A stretch of DNA of 64,000 nt, from the NCBI GenBank assembly GCA_965651265.1, contig CBFGRV010000012.1, positions 14,416-78,415 on the forward strand. The letters run 5' to 3'. Both the position numbers and the translations under genes were made by a program. Positions 9,874-18,216 of this stretch are shown here, piece after piece. The notes under the pieces were generated by a model. It was not told the DNA's origin and did not search any database. It saw only the letters and a list, made by a program, of their open reading frames with translations. The stretch is from CBFGRV01 sp965651265 (GTDB lineage: Bacteria; Bacteroidota; Rhodothermia; Rhodothermales; VXPQ01). Numbering within the stretch: the first letter of the stretch is position 1; every line of letters begins with the position of its first letter.

Positions 9874-10068
9874 ATGGCTACCAAGAACATGAATGATAGC
9901 TGGCGACGCGTCAAGCGGCAGATCGAGATGATCTGGGAAGGGACCGAGTTTGACGAGAAGGAGCTGAAGCGCGCGCGTGGCGATCTACGGAAGATGATCA
10001 ACCTCATTCATGAGAAAACGGGCGAGCCGCGTGGGGAAATCATGAACAAAATGAGTGCAATTCTTTAG
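9874..10068 (+). CDS. CsbD-like small protein
   Basis: Charged 64-residue protein, helical in character, with the pattern SWRRVKRQIEMIWEG followed by DEKELKRARGDLRKMINLI. It resembles the CsbD general-stress family in layout (W-x-x-x-K, then a central D/E-rich turn, then a second helix ending in a short tail). It is monocistronic: hemG diverges upstream and an intrinsic terminator follows at 10107-10134. No function beyond a likely stress-associated role in the family can be given. The resemblance is moderate and judged by eye. Confidence 0.65.
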   Translation: MATKNMNDSWRRVKRQIEMIWEGTEFDEKELKRARGDLRKMINLIHEKTGEPRGEIMNKMSAIL

Positions 10069-10106
10069 TTGCCGATGCGTTGGCTGCATTGATCAATACA
10101 CTTCTA

Positions 10107-10134
10107 GGCTCGGCTGGTGTGCCGGGCCTTTTTT
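10107..10134 (+). terminator. Rho-independent terminator
   Basis: GGCTCGGC (10107-10114) pairs over 8 positions, with one G-U, to GCCGGGCC (10121-10128) around a 6-base loop, followed immediately by six T residues. It lies 38 bases after the CsbD-like gene and 12 bases before the carboxylase start, so it separates these transcripts and argues against a carboxylase start at 10117. Confidence 0.85.
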
Positions 10135-10146
10135 GTAGGACCGCGT

Positions 10147-11820
10147 ATGACACGAGTCATTTCGGCTGACGCCATCGGGTCGGCCATGTCTGTCGATGCT
10201 TCGTTCGAAAAGCGTATGAGTGCCTTTCGATCGCTGCTCGAACGCATGGAGGAGCGCGCCACCCAGATACGACTGGGGGGCGGTGAGCGGCGCATTCAGC
10301 GCGAGCACGATCGCGGAAAGATGACCGCCCGCGAACGTATCGCGGCACTGGTGGACGATCCCTCGGAATTTCGAGAGCTCGGGTTGTTTGCGGGCTTTGA
10401 CATGTATGAAGAGCAAGGTGGATGCCCCGCTGCGGGCACGGTCGTAGGGATTGGGAGAGTCAGCGGTAGGCTCTGCATCATCGTCGCCAACGACGCGACG
10501 GTCAAGGCGGGCGCGTGGTTTCCAATCACCGCCAAGAAGAACATCCGCGCGCAGGAAATCGCCCTGGAGAACCACATCCCCATCATTTACCTCGTCGACT
10601 CTGCCGGTGTCTATCTGCCGATGCAGGACGAGATCTTTCCCGACAAGGACCACTTTGGCCGAATCTTCCGCAACAACGCCATCTTATCAAGCCGCGGAAT
10701 TCCGCAAATTGCGGCCATTATGGGGAGTTGTGTCGCAGGTGGGGCGTATTTGCCCATCATGAGCGACGAAGCGCTCATCGTGGAGGGAACCGGATCGGTG
10801 TTCCTGGCGGGGCCCTATCTCGTAAAGGCGGCCATCGGCGAGGAGGTGGACGCCGAAACCCTGGGTGGCGCGACGACACATTCGAGCATCTCGGGTGTCA
10901 CCGACTACAAGCTGCCTGATGACGAGAGCTGCCTACGGAAAATACGCGAGCTGATGTCGCATATCGCCGAGCGACGCCGGTTCGGTTTTGATCGAGAAGA
11001 GGCACATCCGCCTGCCTTCACATCCGAAGAGTTGTTGGGCATCGTGCCCACCGAGAGCAATCAACCCTATGACATGCGAGATGTCATCGCCCGGCTGATC
11101 GACGCAGGCTCGTGGACGGAGTACAAGGCGGAGTACGGCAAGACGATCCTCACCGGATTTGCACGGATCGATGGGTGGAGTGTGGGGATCGTCGCCAATC
11201 AGCGAGCGATCGTGCGCAACGGGCGCGGGGAGATGCAGGTCGGTGGCGTAATCTATTCCGATTCGGCCGACAAGGCAGCACGCTTCATCATGAACTGCAA
11301 TCAGAAGCGCGTTCCGCTTCTTTTTCTGCAGGATGTGACCGGATTCATGGTCGGAAAGCGGGCTGAGCAGGGTGGCATCATCAAGGACGGAGCCAAGATG
11401 GTGAATGCCGTGGCGAACTCCGTCGTGCCGAAGTTCACCATCATCATCGGGAATTCCTACGGCGCTGGAAATTATGCGATGTGCGGTCGAGCCTACGACC
11501 CGCGGCTGATCTTTGCCTGGCCGACGGCTAAGATCGCCGTGATGGGTGGGCAGCAGGCAGCGATGACGCTCTTGCAGATACAGGTCGAAGCGCTGAAGAA
11601 GAGAGGAAAGGAGTTGTCCGAGTCGGAGCGAGACGCCCTACTCTCGTCGATCGAGGCGCGATACGAGCAGCAAACGACGCCATACTATGCGGCGGCTCGC
11701 CTCTGGGTGGACGACATCATCGACCCGCTCCAGACCCGAGATTGGATCAGTCTGGGCATCGAGATGGCAGACCACAACCCGGAGATTCAGCACTTCAATC
11801 CGGGCGTGATCCAAGTCTAA
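10147..11820 (+). CDS. Acyl-CoA carboxylase carboxyltransferase (MccB-like)
   Basis: Biotin-dependent carboxyltransferase beta subunit of 557 residues. Motifs follow the methylcrotonyl-CoA type rather than propionyl-CoA: GSCVAGGAYLPIMSDEAL, FLAGPYLVKAAIGEEVDAE, LGGATTHS, and in the C-terminal half FLQDVTGFMVG and GNSYGAGNYAMCGRAYDPR. It would move carboxyl from biotin to an acyl-CoA, probably in leucine or isoprenoid degradation. No biotin carboxylase or biotin carrier gene is adjacent in the window. The ATG at 10147 has AGGA six bases upstream; GTG/TTG-type extensions would run into the terminator, and ATG 10186 is a shorter alternative. Exact substrate is inferred. Confidence 0.88.
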   Translation: MTRVISADAIGSAMSVDASFEKRMSAFRSLLERMEERATQIRLGGGERRIQREHDRGKMTARERIAALVDDPSEFRELGLFAGFDMYEEQGGCPAAGTVVGIGRVSGRLCIIVANDATVKAGAWFPITAKKNIRAQEIALENHIPIIYLVDSAGVYLPMQDEIFPDKDHFGRIFRNNAILSSRGIPQIAAIMGSCVAGGAYLPIMSDEALIVEGTGSVFLAGPYLVKAAIGEEVDAETLGGATTHSSISGVTDYKLPDDESCLRKIRELMSHIAERRRFGFDREEAHPPAFTSEELLGIVPTESNQPYDMRDVIARLIDAGSWTEYKAEYGKTILTGFARIDGWSVGIVANQRAIVRNGRGEMQVGGVIYSDSADKAARFIMNCNQKRVPLLFLQDVTGFMVGKRAEQGGIIKDGAKMVNAVANSVVPKFTIIIGNSYGAGNYAMCGRAYDPRLIFAWPTAKIAVMGGQQAAMTLLQIQVEALKKRGKELSESERDALLSSIEARYEQQTTPYYAAARLWVDDIIDPLQTRDWISLGIEMADHNPEIQHFNPGVIQV

Positions 11821-11844
11821 TGCCGGGTAGAGGCCGTCGGCGCG

Positions 11845-12333
11845 TTACTGGCCGGGAATACCTCGATTTTCCGGCTGCTCCAGCTCCTCAGCGGTCCAGG
11901 GATTTCGTCGATCCTCGACCAGCTGCCGCACTGCGGCAACTTCCTCAGCCGTCACGGCGGTGGCGTCATTGTCCCACGATGAACGAACGTAGGTGAGCAG
12001 AGATGCAGCCTCTTCATCCGTGAGAAACGTCTGCCACGGCGGCATCGCGCCACTATAGCGTTCGCCGTTCACCTCGAGTGGTCCCGTCATCCCGTTGAGA
12101 ACGATTCGGATGAGTACTCCCTTGTCGTCATTAACCCACTCGGAGCCCGACAGGGACGGAAAGACGCCCGGCACACCGCGCCCGTTCATTTGATGACATG
12201 ACATGCACCGCGTCATGTACAGCTCGGCACCGTCTTGGGCGACGGCCCCAGAGGCCGTCAACATTGCGGTTCCGCAGGTCAGAAGGAAAAGGGTCAGAAC
12301 GGACCGATGCAGCGACCCCTTGAAATTCCACAT
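11845..12333 (-). CDS. Secreted c-type cytochrome
   Basis: Monohaem cytochrome c of 162 residues with an N-terminal signal peptide (cleavage probably after GAVAQ, about residue 33). The haem-binding motif is CMSCH (residues 43-47) and the likely axial methionine is in SGAMPPW. It begins 4 bases after the stop of the sugar-dehydrogenase fusion, so both are translated from one minus-strand message. The probable job is accepting electrons from that periplasmic or lipid-anchored dehydrogenase and passing them to the respiratory chain. The C-terminal tail is acidic and may be flexible. Confidence 0.88.
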   Translation of the reverse strand: MWNFKGSLHRSVLTLFLLTCGTAMLTASGAVAQDGAELYMTRCMSCHQMNGRGVPGVFPSLSGSEWVNDDKGVLIRIVLNGMTGPLEVNGERYSGAMPPWQTFLTDEEAASLLTYVRSSWDNDATAVTAEEVAAVRQLVEDRRNPWTAEELEQPENRGIPGQ

Positions 12334-12337
12334 GCCA

Positions 12338-15325
12338 CTACTCCGATGAACTGGTTGACTCGGAAGCAGGAATCCAACGGTATCGGCTCACGCGTGCATT
12401 GGGACCGGCGTCCCAGAAGCCGTCAAATTCCGCCACGTAGACGCTACCGTCCGGGCCCAGTTCCATCGAGATGGGGGCGGTAATGGTGAGTTGATCGAAC
12501 GTCTTGATGTCGTGCAAGCGTTTTGCCGGGATGCGCAAGTTTAGCGGCGTGTTCTTGACACTGTTCTCTACATCGCTCTCGAAGATGCCATCCTCGACGC
12601 TTGCCCACTTGATCCATCGCCGAGCCCAATCGAAGATGAACAGGCGATCCTGGAATACGTCCGGGAATGCACCTGAGCCATCATGGCGGTAGATGGGGCC
12701 CATGGTGGCCGAGCGCCCGCCAGACTCATACGTGTACTCCCACATGGGAGGCACGTAGTCCGGAATATGCTCGGGCCGGATCTCATTGTAGAAAAGCCGT
12801 CCAATCGAGCGTGGCCAGCCGAAGTTCTCGCCACCGTTTTCGGAGATATTATACTCGTCATAATCATAGACGGCGTCGGGTCCGACGACGGCGATGTAGA
12901 GGTTGCCGTTCTCCGGGTCGACCTTAAAACGGTATGGATTCCGGAGGCCGTAGGCGTAGATTTCCCACCGGACGCCGGGCTCCCCGAAGAACGGATTGTC
13001 TTTCGGGATCGAGCCGTCTTTGTTGATGCGCAGGATCTTTCCGCGCAGATCCTGAAGGTTTTGTGCCGACCGCTCGGAATCGACCAGGCGTGACCAGTGA
13101 TAGTCTTTCAGGTCGTTCCGCTCGAGGAATGCCGAAATCTCCTCCTCTGTGAGCTCCCAGCCGGGTTGAGTTTCCGACATCCCCGTATCCCCCGTTGAGA
13201 GATAAAGCGTCCCATCCGGCCCCCACTCGAGGTCGCCTGCTTGATGACAGCATTGCGGTTCGGTGGGCACGCGAAGTAGGACCTGTTCGGAGGAGAGGTC
13301 GAGTTGCCCATTTCTGAATTCGAACCGGGACAGCGTGTTGATGAACGTGACCGGCTCGGCGTAATACAGGTAGACGTACGGCTCGCCGTCGTAGAAATTC
13401 GGGTCGACTTCGATGCCGTAGAGCCCGTGCTCGATCTTGAAGGGATCGGTCGTTTCTATGTGAGCAATCTGCCGGGTCTCGCCCGTCGAGGCATCGTATA
13501 GATGCACTTTTCCGCGGAGTTCGGCGATCCAGACATTTCCGCGCTCGTCGATAGCAATATCATCCGGCCAGACGTTCTCCGACAGGATCTCGTAGGATCT
13601 CGTGCGGATTTCCGGCATCTCGATCCGTCCAGCGGCCATCCGCATACCCTGCAGAAGATGAGTCATGAAGGATGGCGTCGTCCACACGTCATCGAAGTGG
13701 CCGAGCTTCGTATAGAATACCCGGCCGCCATCGTGCTCTCGTATCCAGGAAATCGGATAATCGTTCGCGGTGAAGTCCGCCGGCCCCTCATCGATGCCGA
13801 CGCTGCTCATATCGAGGGAAGCAAGTACGTGAGAGTTCCACCGAGGATTGGCGTCGAGCACGTAAATTTCGTCACGAATCCAGAAGCTGTCGCCGAAATG
13901 GGCAACGGTTGGATCGTCCGGCTCCTCGACGAGAATCCGCACGCTCTGAGTCCACGGGTGTTCGCGGAACAGGCCGCCGCCAACCATCTCGCGATACCAG
14001 TTCCACTGATAGAAGGCATCCAGGCCGGCATGGGCCCCCACGATGCCCTTTCCAGAGCGCAGGAAGTTCTGAACGGCCGTGCGCTGCGCCTCTGTGACGC
14101 CGCCGGCGGTGCCCTGCGTCGGGGCGGCGTTTGTCCGCTCCGCGACGACATCCGTGCTGCCCAGATCGGCGGTCCAGCGGCTCGTGAAGCGGCTATCGGT
14201 GAGTTGTCCCTCTACGCGGATCGTGCCGTAGCCCTCCGCTGGAAAGCTGAAACTCAGGGAAGGCTGGGAATAGACGATATTCTCCAGAGGGATAGCCGGC
14301 GCTCCCGATCCGAACTGCACACTGCCGCCTGGTGTTGCGTCCAGGCCTGTGAACGTCATTGTGCCCGAAACCGGACCGGAGGGAGTTTGCACCGTGAATT
14401 GGTAGGTGGGGTCTTGCGACTCCGTGGCACCGGCTTCCTCTACGTTGCCTTCTACGCGAAGTGTCGAGTTGGCGAAGAAGAGCAAGTCATATTTAGCCAG
14501 GTTCTCGTCGTTGAGCTGTGTGAGGTCTTCCGTGATATCAAATTCGAACTCCGTCGTCGCGCCGATCTCAGGCAAGATCTTGTGGATGGTCTCGATGGAC
14601 TGATGGCGATATCCGTGAGTAGTCGTGACCACGAGCACGTTGATCGGCTCGCGAGGTTCACTCACCGCGACGTATTCGGCCAGGCTGTTGTACGTGGTAC
14701 CGGGTGCCGTGGGCAGGACGCGAATGTTGCGAAACCAGACTCGTGACGCATCATCATGGTTCTGGAGGCCTACGTAGCCCTCGAGTGACCGATCTCCGAA
14801 GAAGTCATTGACCTTTTCGCCATTCAGGAAAATCTGGTAGTGCTGACCGGCTACCTCGATTCGATACGTATTCCACTCTCCTGCGGGTTTGGAAGCGAGC
14901 CGAAACGGCGCCGAGAAGTCGTAAATGGCACCCGTTTGGTGTACCGGATCCTGGCCGTTGTCGATCTGAATCTCATAGCCGGTGTTGACGGCGTACCACG
15001 GATCGGGCGCATCAGGGAATCGAACGAACACGCCCGAGTTCGTGCTATCGGTCTCAACCTTCCATTCCAGCTCGAGGATGAAATCCTTGAACTGCCGATC
15101 GGCATAGTAAAACAGTCCCATGCCGCCATGGCTGAGCATGCTGCCGTCGGCCTCGAGGCTGAAACTGCCGGGACCAGACATCTGCCAGCCGTCGAAATTC
15201 GTTCCATCGAAAAGCGTGATCCACTGATCGCCGCCCACCGTTGTCGTTTCGCGAGGGCCGGAGCATCCGGCGAGCACGGAGCCAGTGAGAAACAGGCAAA
15301 ATGTGGCGAGATAAACCCTTTTCAT
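12338..15325 (-). CDS. Lipoprotein fusion: DUF1080 + ThuA-like + sugar dehydrogenase
   Basis: A 995-residue exported lipoprotein (signal peptide with lipobox SVLAGC, cysteine at residue 20). It carries three modules. Residues about 35-215 are a DUF1080/3-keto-disaccharide hydrolase-type beta sandwich (WITLFDGTNFDGWQ, SGVFVRFPD). Residues about 230-590 are ThuA-like (VLVVTTTHGYRHQSIE, then GKGIVGAHAG, GGGLFREHP, FYTKLGHFDD). About residues 595-980 are a glucose/sorbosone-dehydrogenase-type beta-propeller (ITKNGS-like repeats, QAGDLEWGPDGTLYLSTGD, GLRNPYRFKVDP, ELGPDGSVYVAEFDG). A stretch of about 100 residues interrupts the ThuA module after FANSTLRVEG. Located between a secreted protein and a cytochrome c in one operon. 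Substrate unknown; glycoside or sugar oxidation is inferred. The ATG at 15325 was chosen because it starts the signal peptide. Confidence 0.88.
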   Translation of the reverse strand: MKRVYLATFCLFLTGSVLAGCSGPRETTTVGGDQWITLFDGTNFDGWQMSGPGSFSLEADGSMLSHGGMGLFYYADRQFKDFILELEWKVETDSTNSGVFVRFPDAPDPWYAVNTGYEIQIDNGQDPVHQTGAIYDFSAPFRLASKPAGEWNTYRIEVAGQHYQIFLNGEKVNDFFGDRSLEGYVGLQNHDDASRVWFRNIRVLPTAPGTTYNSLAEYVAVSEPREPINVLVVTTTHGYRHQSIETIHKILPEIGATTEFEFDITEDLTQLNDENLAKYDLLFFANSTLRVEGNVEEAGATESQDPTYQFTVQTPSGPVSGTMTFTGLDATPGGSVQFGSGAPAIPLENIVYSQPSLSFSFPAEGYGTIRVEGQLTDSRFTSRWTADLGSTDVVAERTNAAPTQGTAGGVTEAQRTAVQNFLRSGKGIVGAHAGLDAFYQWNWYREMVGGGLFREHPWTQSVRILVEEPDDPTVAHFGDSFWIRDEIYVLDANPRWNSHVLASLDMSSVGIDEGPADFTANDYPISWIREHDGGRVFYTKLGHFDDVWTTPSFMTHLLQGMRMAAGRIEMPEIRTRSYEILSENVWPDDIAIDERGNVWIAELRGKVHLYDASTGETRQIAHIETTDPFKIEHGLYGIEVDPNFYDGEPYVYLYYAEPVTFINTLSRFEFRNGQLDLSSEQVLLRVPTEPQCCHQAGDLEWGPDGTLYLSTGDTGMSETQPGWELTEEEISAFLERNDLKDYHWSRLVDSERSAQNLQDLRGKILRINKDGSIPKDNPFFGEPGVRWEIYAYGLRNPYRFKVDPENGNLYIAVVGPDAVYDYDEYNISENGGENFGWPRSIGRLFYNEIRPEHIPDYVPPMWEYTYESGGRSATMGPIYRHDGSGAFPDVFQDRLFIFDWARRWIKWASVEDGIFESDVENSVKNTPLNLRIPAKRLHDIKTFDQLTITAPISMELGPDGSVYVAEFDGFWDAGPNARVSRYRWIPASESTSSSE

Positions 15326-15378
15326 AACGCAACAATTCAGCTGCGGCGTTCGACGAACTTCCATGGGGCCGGCCCCGG

Positions 15379-16263
15379 TCACTCCTGGATGAAGCCGGCA
15401 TATCCGGCATGCTGGAGGGCCGTTTCGAGGCCGCCCTCCATCTGGACCGGTTCGACGGAGCCGTTCCCATCGACATCGACGCCCTTCAGCGCCTTTTCGA
15501 GGAGGGCGGTCATCGCAGCCGCATGCTCTCGCGCCAGGTCGAGGTCCGTTCCATAGTCGGTCTTGAGGATATTGAGCGCCTGCGCGTAGGCCTCGAAGAG
15601 CCAGCCGGTGTCAGCTGTGGACATCCAGAACTCGATGGGCGCATCCCATTCACGGGTGAGGTCGACGCGGGGTTGCCGCTCGGCTTTGGTTACGCCATCG
15701 TCCATCTTCATCCAACCGATGACATTGTTGAGAGATGTGATGATGTGCTCGCCATGCGTACGAACGGACTCTGAAGCGGAGCCGTCCTCCAGGTGGTTCT
15801 CGATGAGGAGGCGGACGTGCCGCCCACGCCCAACGATCCCGAGTTGAGATGGATCTGTGACCTCGGGCGGTCCGGATTCATAACGGGCAGCGAACGCCGT
15901 GTCAAAGTCGGCGGGGGTGACCTGCCAGCGAGTTTTCCATCCGTGGACCTGTTCGGCTCCGCGCGCGCGCGGGTCGGCAAGACCTGAAGGCAGGCCCCAC
16001 ACAGTCCTGAAGACGGCATCCGCGTGCATCTTCAATTGCGGTAGATCGGGAGCCGTCTCAGCCTTTCGGCTGGCCTCGAGGGCCTGTTGGGCTAGTTCTC
16101 GAATTTCGTTCAGGTAGGTGCCGATCTCACTAGACTGAGCGAAGGAGAGAATCGGCGTGCCGCCAGCGAACAACATCAAGAACATCGAGGCGACGACCAG
16201 GCGACGATCGACGGCTCTCGAGAACGAGCTACGGCGAGAGCGGCGGTGGAGTTCAGACATCAA
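15379..16263 (-). CDS. Secreted protein of unknown function with EF-hand-like loop
   Basis: A 294-residue exported protein: basic N-region, hydrophobic segment around residues 21-42 and likely signal peptidase I cleavage after ILSFA. The mature part looks helical (EIRELAQQALEASRKAE). It has HADAVFRTVWGLP in its first third and GEHIITSLNNVIGWMKMDDG in the middle. Near the C-terminus DVDGNGSVEPVQ resembles the calcium-binding loop of an EF-hand, although the final glutamate position is glutamine. It is the first gene of the minus-strand unit with the sugar-dehydrogenase fusion and cytochrome c. Function is not recognised; an accessory role in that periplasmic oxidation system is plausible from context only. 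Confidence 0.75.
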   Translation of the reverse strand: MMSELHRRSRRSSFSRAVDRRLVVASMFLMLFAGGTPILSFAQSSEIGTYLNEIRELAQQALEASRKAETAPDLPQLKMHADAVFRTVWGLPSGLADPRARGAEQVHGWKTRWQVTPADFDTAFAARYESGPPEVTDPSQLGIVGRGRHVRLLIENHLEDGSASESVRTHGEHIITSLNNVIGWMKMDDGVTKAERQPRVDLTREWDAPIEFWMSTADTGWLFEAYAQALNILKTDYGTDLDLAREHAAAMTALLEKALKGVDVDGNGSVEPVQMEGGLETALQHAGYAGFIQE

Positions 16264-16378
16264 CGTCCAGTTGTTTTTTTGAACAAACGCTCAAGGTACT
16301 CAAAGGCGAATTACTTCGTCTACTCAATATTGCGACTCGAGCGAACACGCAGTAGCGCGAGGAGGGGGGTCATGCGAT

Positions 16379-17125
16379 TCAAAATGCGTACTCTCCACTC
16401 TCGTCACCCCATTCCGTTATGGGGAATCGGTCGCGTGCCCTTTGGAGGTCTGTGCTCGAGAGATCTGGAGGAAGGTGTACAAGCAGGAGTCGGCCAACTC
16501 GGGCACGTTTGGCGATTTCGGCAGCCTGCTCGGCCGAGGAGTGTCCTGGTCCCTCGCCGGTGGCCTCATGCACCAGGATGTCGGCGTCCTTTGCGAGCGA
16601 CTCGATCGGCGCGTACGGCTCCGTGTCGCACGAGTAGGCGACGGTACCGTTCGTCGACTTGGCCGTGACCCGCAGGCCTATTACCGGGACCGCATGCTTT
16701 CCCGGCGAAGCCACGATGTTCCAGGCCTCACTATCGAGTACAGTGGAATATTCCTCGTGATGGACCACTCGCCAGTCGATCTCAGGCAGCCCATCCCACC
16801 GCGAGGTATCGAAGGTTTCGAAGCATCTCCGGGCCTGGTCGAGCGCAGGCTCGATGCCATAGACGGATATCGGACGCCGGCGGCCGGCCAGCCAGATTTT
16901 TTCCATGAAGAGCGGGAAGCCGCTCACATGATCGGGATGCTCGTGGGTGATGATGAGAGCGGCGATCGAATCCAGCTCAATCCCCGCGTAGATGGCCCGT
17001 TGGATGACGTCGCCTCCGCAGTCCACCAGGATGGTCTCCGCATTTGAGGCGAACGCGAGCATGGTCGTGGTGCGATGGGGCTCGCTAAGAGCGGCCCCCG
17101 TACCGAGCAGATGGAGCGTCGGCAT
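16379..17125 (-). CDS. MBL-fold metallohydrolase (RNase Z-like)
   Basis: Metallo-beta-lactamase superfamily protein of 248 residues. The zinc motif HEHPDHVSG is at residues 61-69, preceded by LHLLGTGAALSEP and LVDCGGDV. Further conserved positions are GKHAVPVIGLR, AYSCDTEPY and VHEATGEGPGHSSAEQAA near residues 180-205. This arrangement matches the RNase Z/arylsulfatase-like branch. It starts 2 bases after the polyprenyl synthase stop, so it is the last gene of a four-gene minus-strand operon. The actual substrate cannot be read from sequence; tRNA 3' processing is possible but many such proteins are other hydrolases. Confidence 0.85.
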   Translation of the reverse strand: MPTLHLLGTGAALSEPHRTTTMLAFASNAETILVDCGGDVIQRAIYAGIELDSIAALIITHEHPDHVSGFPLFMEKIWLAGRRRPISVYGIEPALDQARRCFETFDTSRWDGLPEIDWRVVHHEEYSTVLDSEAWNIVASPGKHAVPVIGLRVTAKSTNGTVAYSCDTEPYAPIESLAKDADILVHEATGEGPGHSSAEQAAEIAKRARVGRLLLVHLPPDLSSTDLQRARDRFPITEWGDESGEYAF

Positions 17126-17127
17126 CG

Positions 17128-18216
17128 CTATTTGCTGCGACTTACCGTGTAGGCAACGAGGTCGAGGAGCGCATCGCGTGGAGTCGTCGGCGGGAACGCT
17201 TCGAGGAGGCGCCGGGCTTCGTCGGCGTACTCGTGCATCTTGCTACGAGTGTAGGCGATGCCGCCGTGCTCCTCGACGAATCGTGCCACCTCGCGGACGT
17301 CGTCCCGGCTCTTCTTCTGCTTTCGAACGATGGCCAGGATCCGGCGGCGATCCTTGCCGGAGGCCTCGCGCAGTGCGTGGATGAGCGGCAAGGTCATCTT
17401 CTTTTCCTGAAGGTCAATGCCGATCGGCTTCCCGACGTCCTCTACGCCAAAATCAAAAAGGTCATCCCGAATCTGAAAGGCCAGGCCCAGCCGTTCGCCG
17501 ATCTGGCCGAGACGATCGATGATCTCCTCATCGCTTGTTGCACTGACGGCGCCGCAAGCCGTGCACGCGGCGATCAGAGATGCAGTCTTGTCGGAGATGA
17601 TCCGGAAGTACGTCGCCTCGTCGATATCCAGGTGTCGTGATTTCTCGATCTGCAGGAGCTCCCCTTCGCTCATCCGGCGCACGGCATCCGAAAGCACGTG
17701 CAACAGCTTGTAATCGTGATACTCGAGAGACAGGAGCAGGCCCCTGCTAAGGAGGAAATCGCCGAAGAGTACGGCTACTTTGTTCTTCCACAGGGCGTTG
17801 ATGGAGAAGACCCCGCGCCGCCGGTCGGCCATATCGACGACGTCGTCGTGAACGAGCGTGGCCGTGTGCATGAGCTCAACGAGCGCAGCCGCGCGGTACG
17901 TGGACTCCTGAATTCCGCCGCAGAGTTTCGCCGAAAGGAGGACGAGAGTCGGTCGGATTTCCTTGCCTTTTTGCCGGAGGACGTACTGGGTAATCTTATC
18001 CAGCAGGCCGACATCCGAGCGTACCGACTCGCGGAAATAGCGGCGGAAGATCTTGAGTTCGTCGCTCACGACGTCGCGGATCTCTCGGAGGGAGGTGGGC
18101 CTTTCCTGCCAAGCAGTCTGCTGGTCCTGACCGTCTGCCGCGAGGGCCTCCGCGTCTGGCATGTGATACCGTGTCTGAGCGAATCGTGGGGTGCTTTGCG
18201 TATACGCCGCCTTCAT
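17128..18216 (-). CDS. Polyprenyl diphosphate synthase
   Basis: Trans-isoprenyl diphosphate synthase of 362 residues that extends allylic diphosphates with isopentenyl diphosphate to make the side chain of quinones or related lipids. The two aspartate-rich motifs are DDVVD (residues 124-128) and DDLFD (about residues 245-250). The KGKEIRP substrate motif precedes the first and GKPIGIDLQEKKMTLPL follows the second. The start at 18216 overlaps the BtuC-type permease stop in TGATG, implying translational coupling. ATG 18162 is a shorter alternative that still includes the domain. Product chain length is not predictable; the octaprenyl/heptaprenyl class is likely. Confidence 0.9.
   Translation of the reverse strand: MKAAYTQSTPRFAQTRYHMPDAEALAADGQDQQTAWQERPTSLREIRDVVSDELKIFRRYFRESVRSDVGLLDKITQYVLRQKGKEIRPTLVLLSAKLCGGIQESTYRAAALVELMHTATLVHDDVVDMADRRRGVFSINALWKNKVAVLFGDFLLSRGLLLSLEYHDYKLLHVLSDAVRRMSEGELLQIEKSRHLDIDEATYFRIISDKTASLIAACTACGAVSATSDEEIIDRLGQIGERLGLAFQIRDDLFDFGVEDVGKPIGIDLQEKKMTLPLIHALREASGKDRRRILAIVRKQKKSRDDVREVARFVEEHGGIAYTRSKMHEYADEARRLLEAFPPTTPRDALLDLVAYTVSRSK

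Noticed and set aside
13584..13603. Tandem 10-base repeat AGGATCTCGT
   Set aside because: It is inside the coding frame of the fusion protein, contains only two copies and keeps the frame by chance with the neighbouring residues.
12924..14746. Long open frames antisense to the sugar-dehydrogenase fusion and to other GC-rich genes
   Set aside because: They lie opposite clearly coding genes with known domains, have low-complexity or arginine-rich translations, and lack start signals.
16264..16378. Possible small gene between the secreted protein and the MBL hydrolase
   Set aside because: The 115 bases contain no frame with start signal and plausible coding composition; nothing recognised there.
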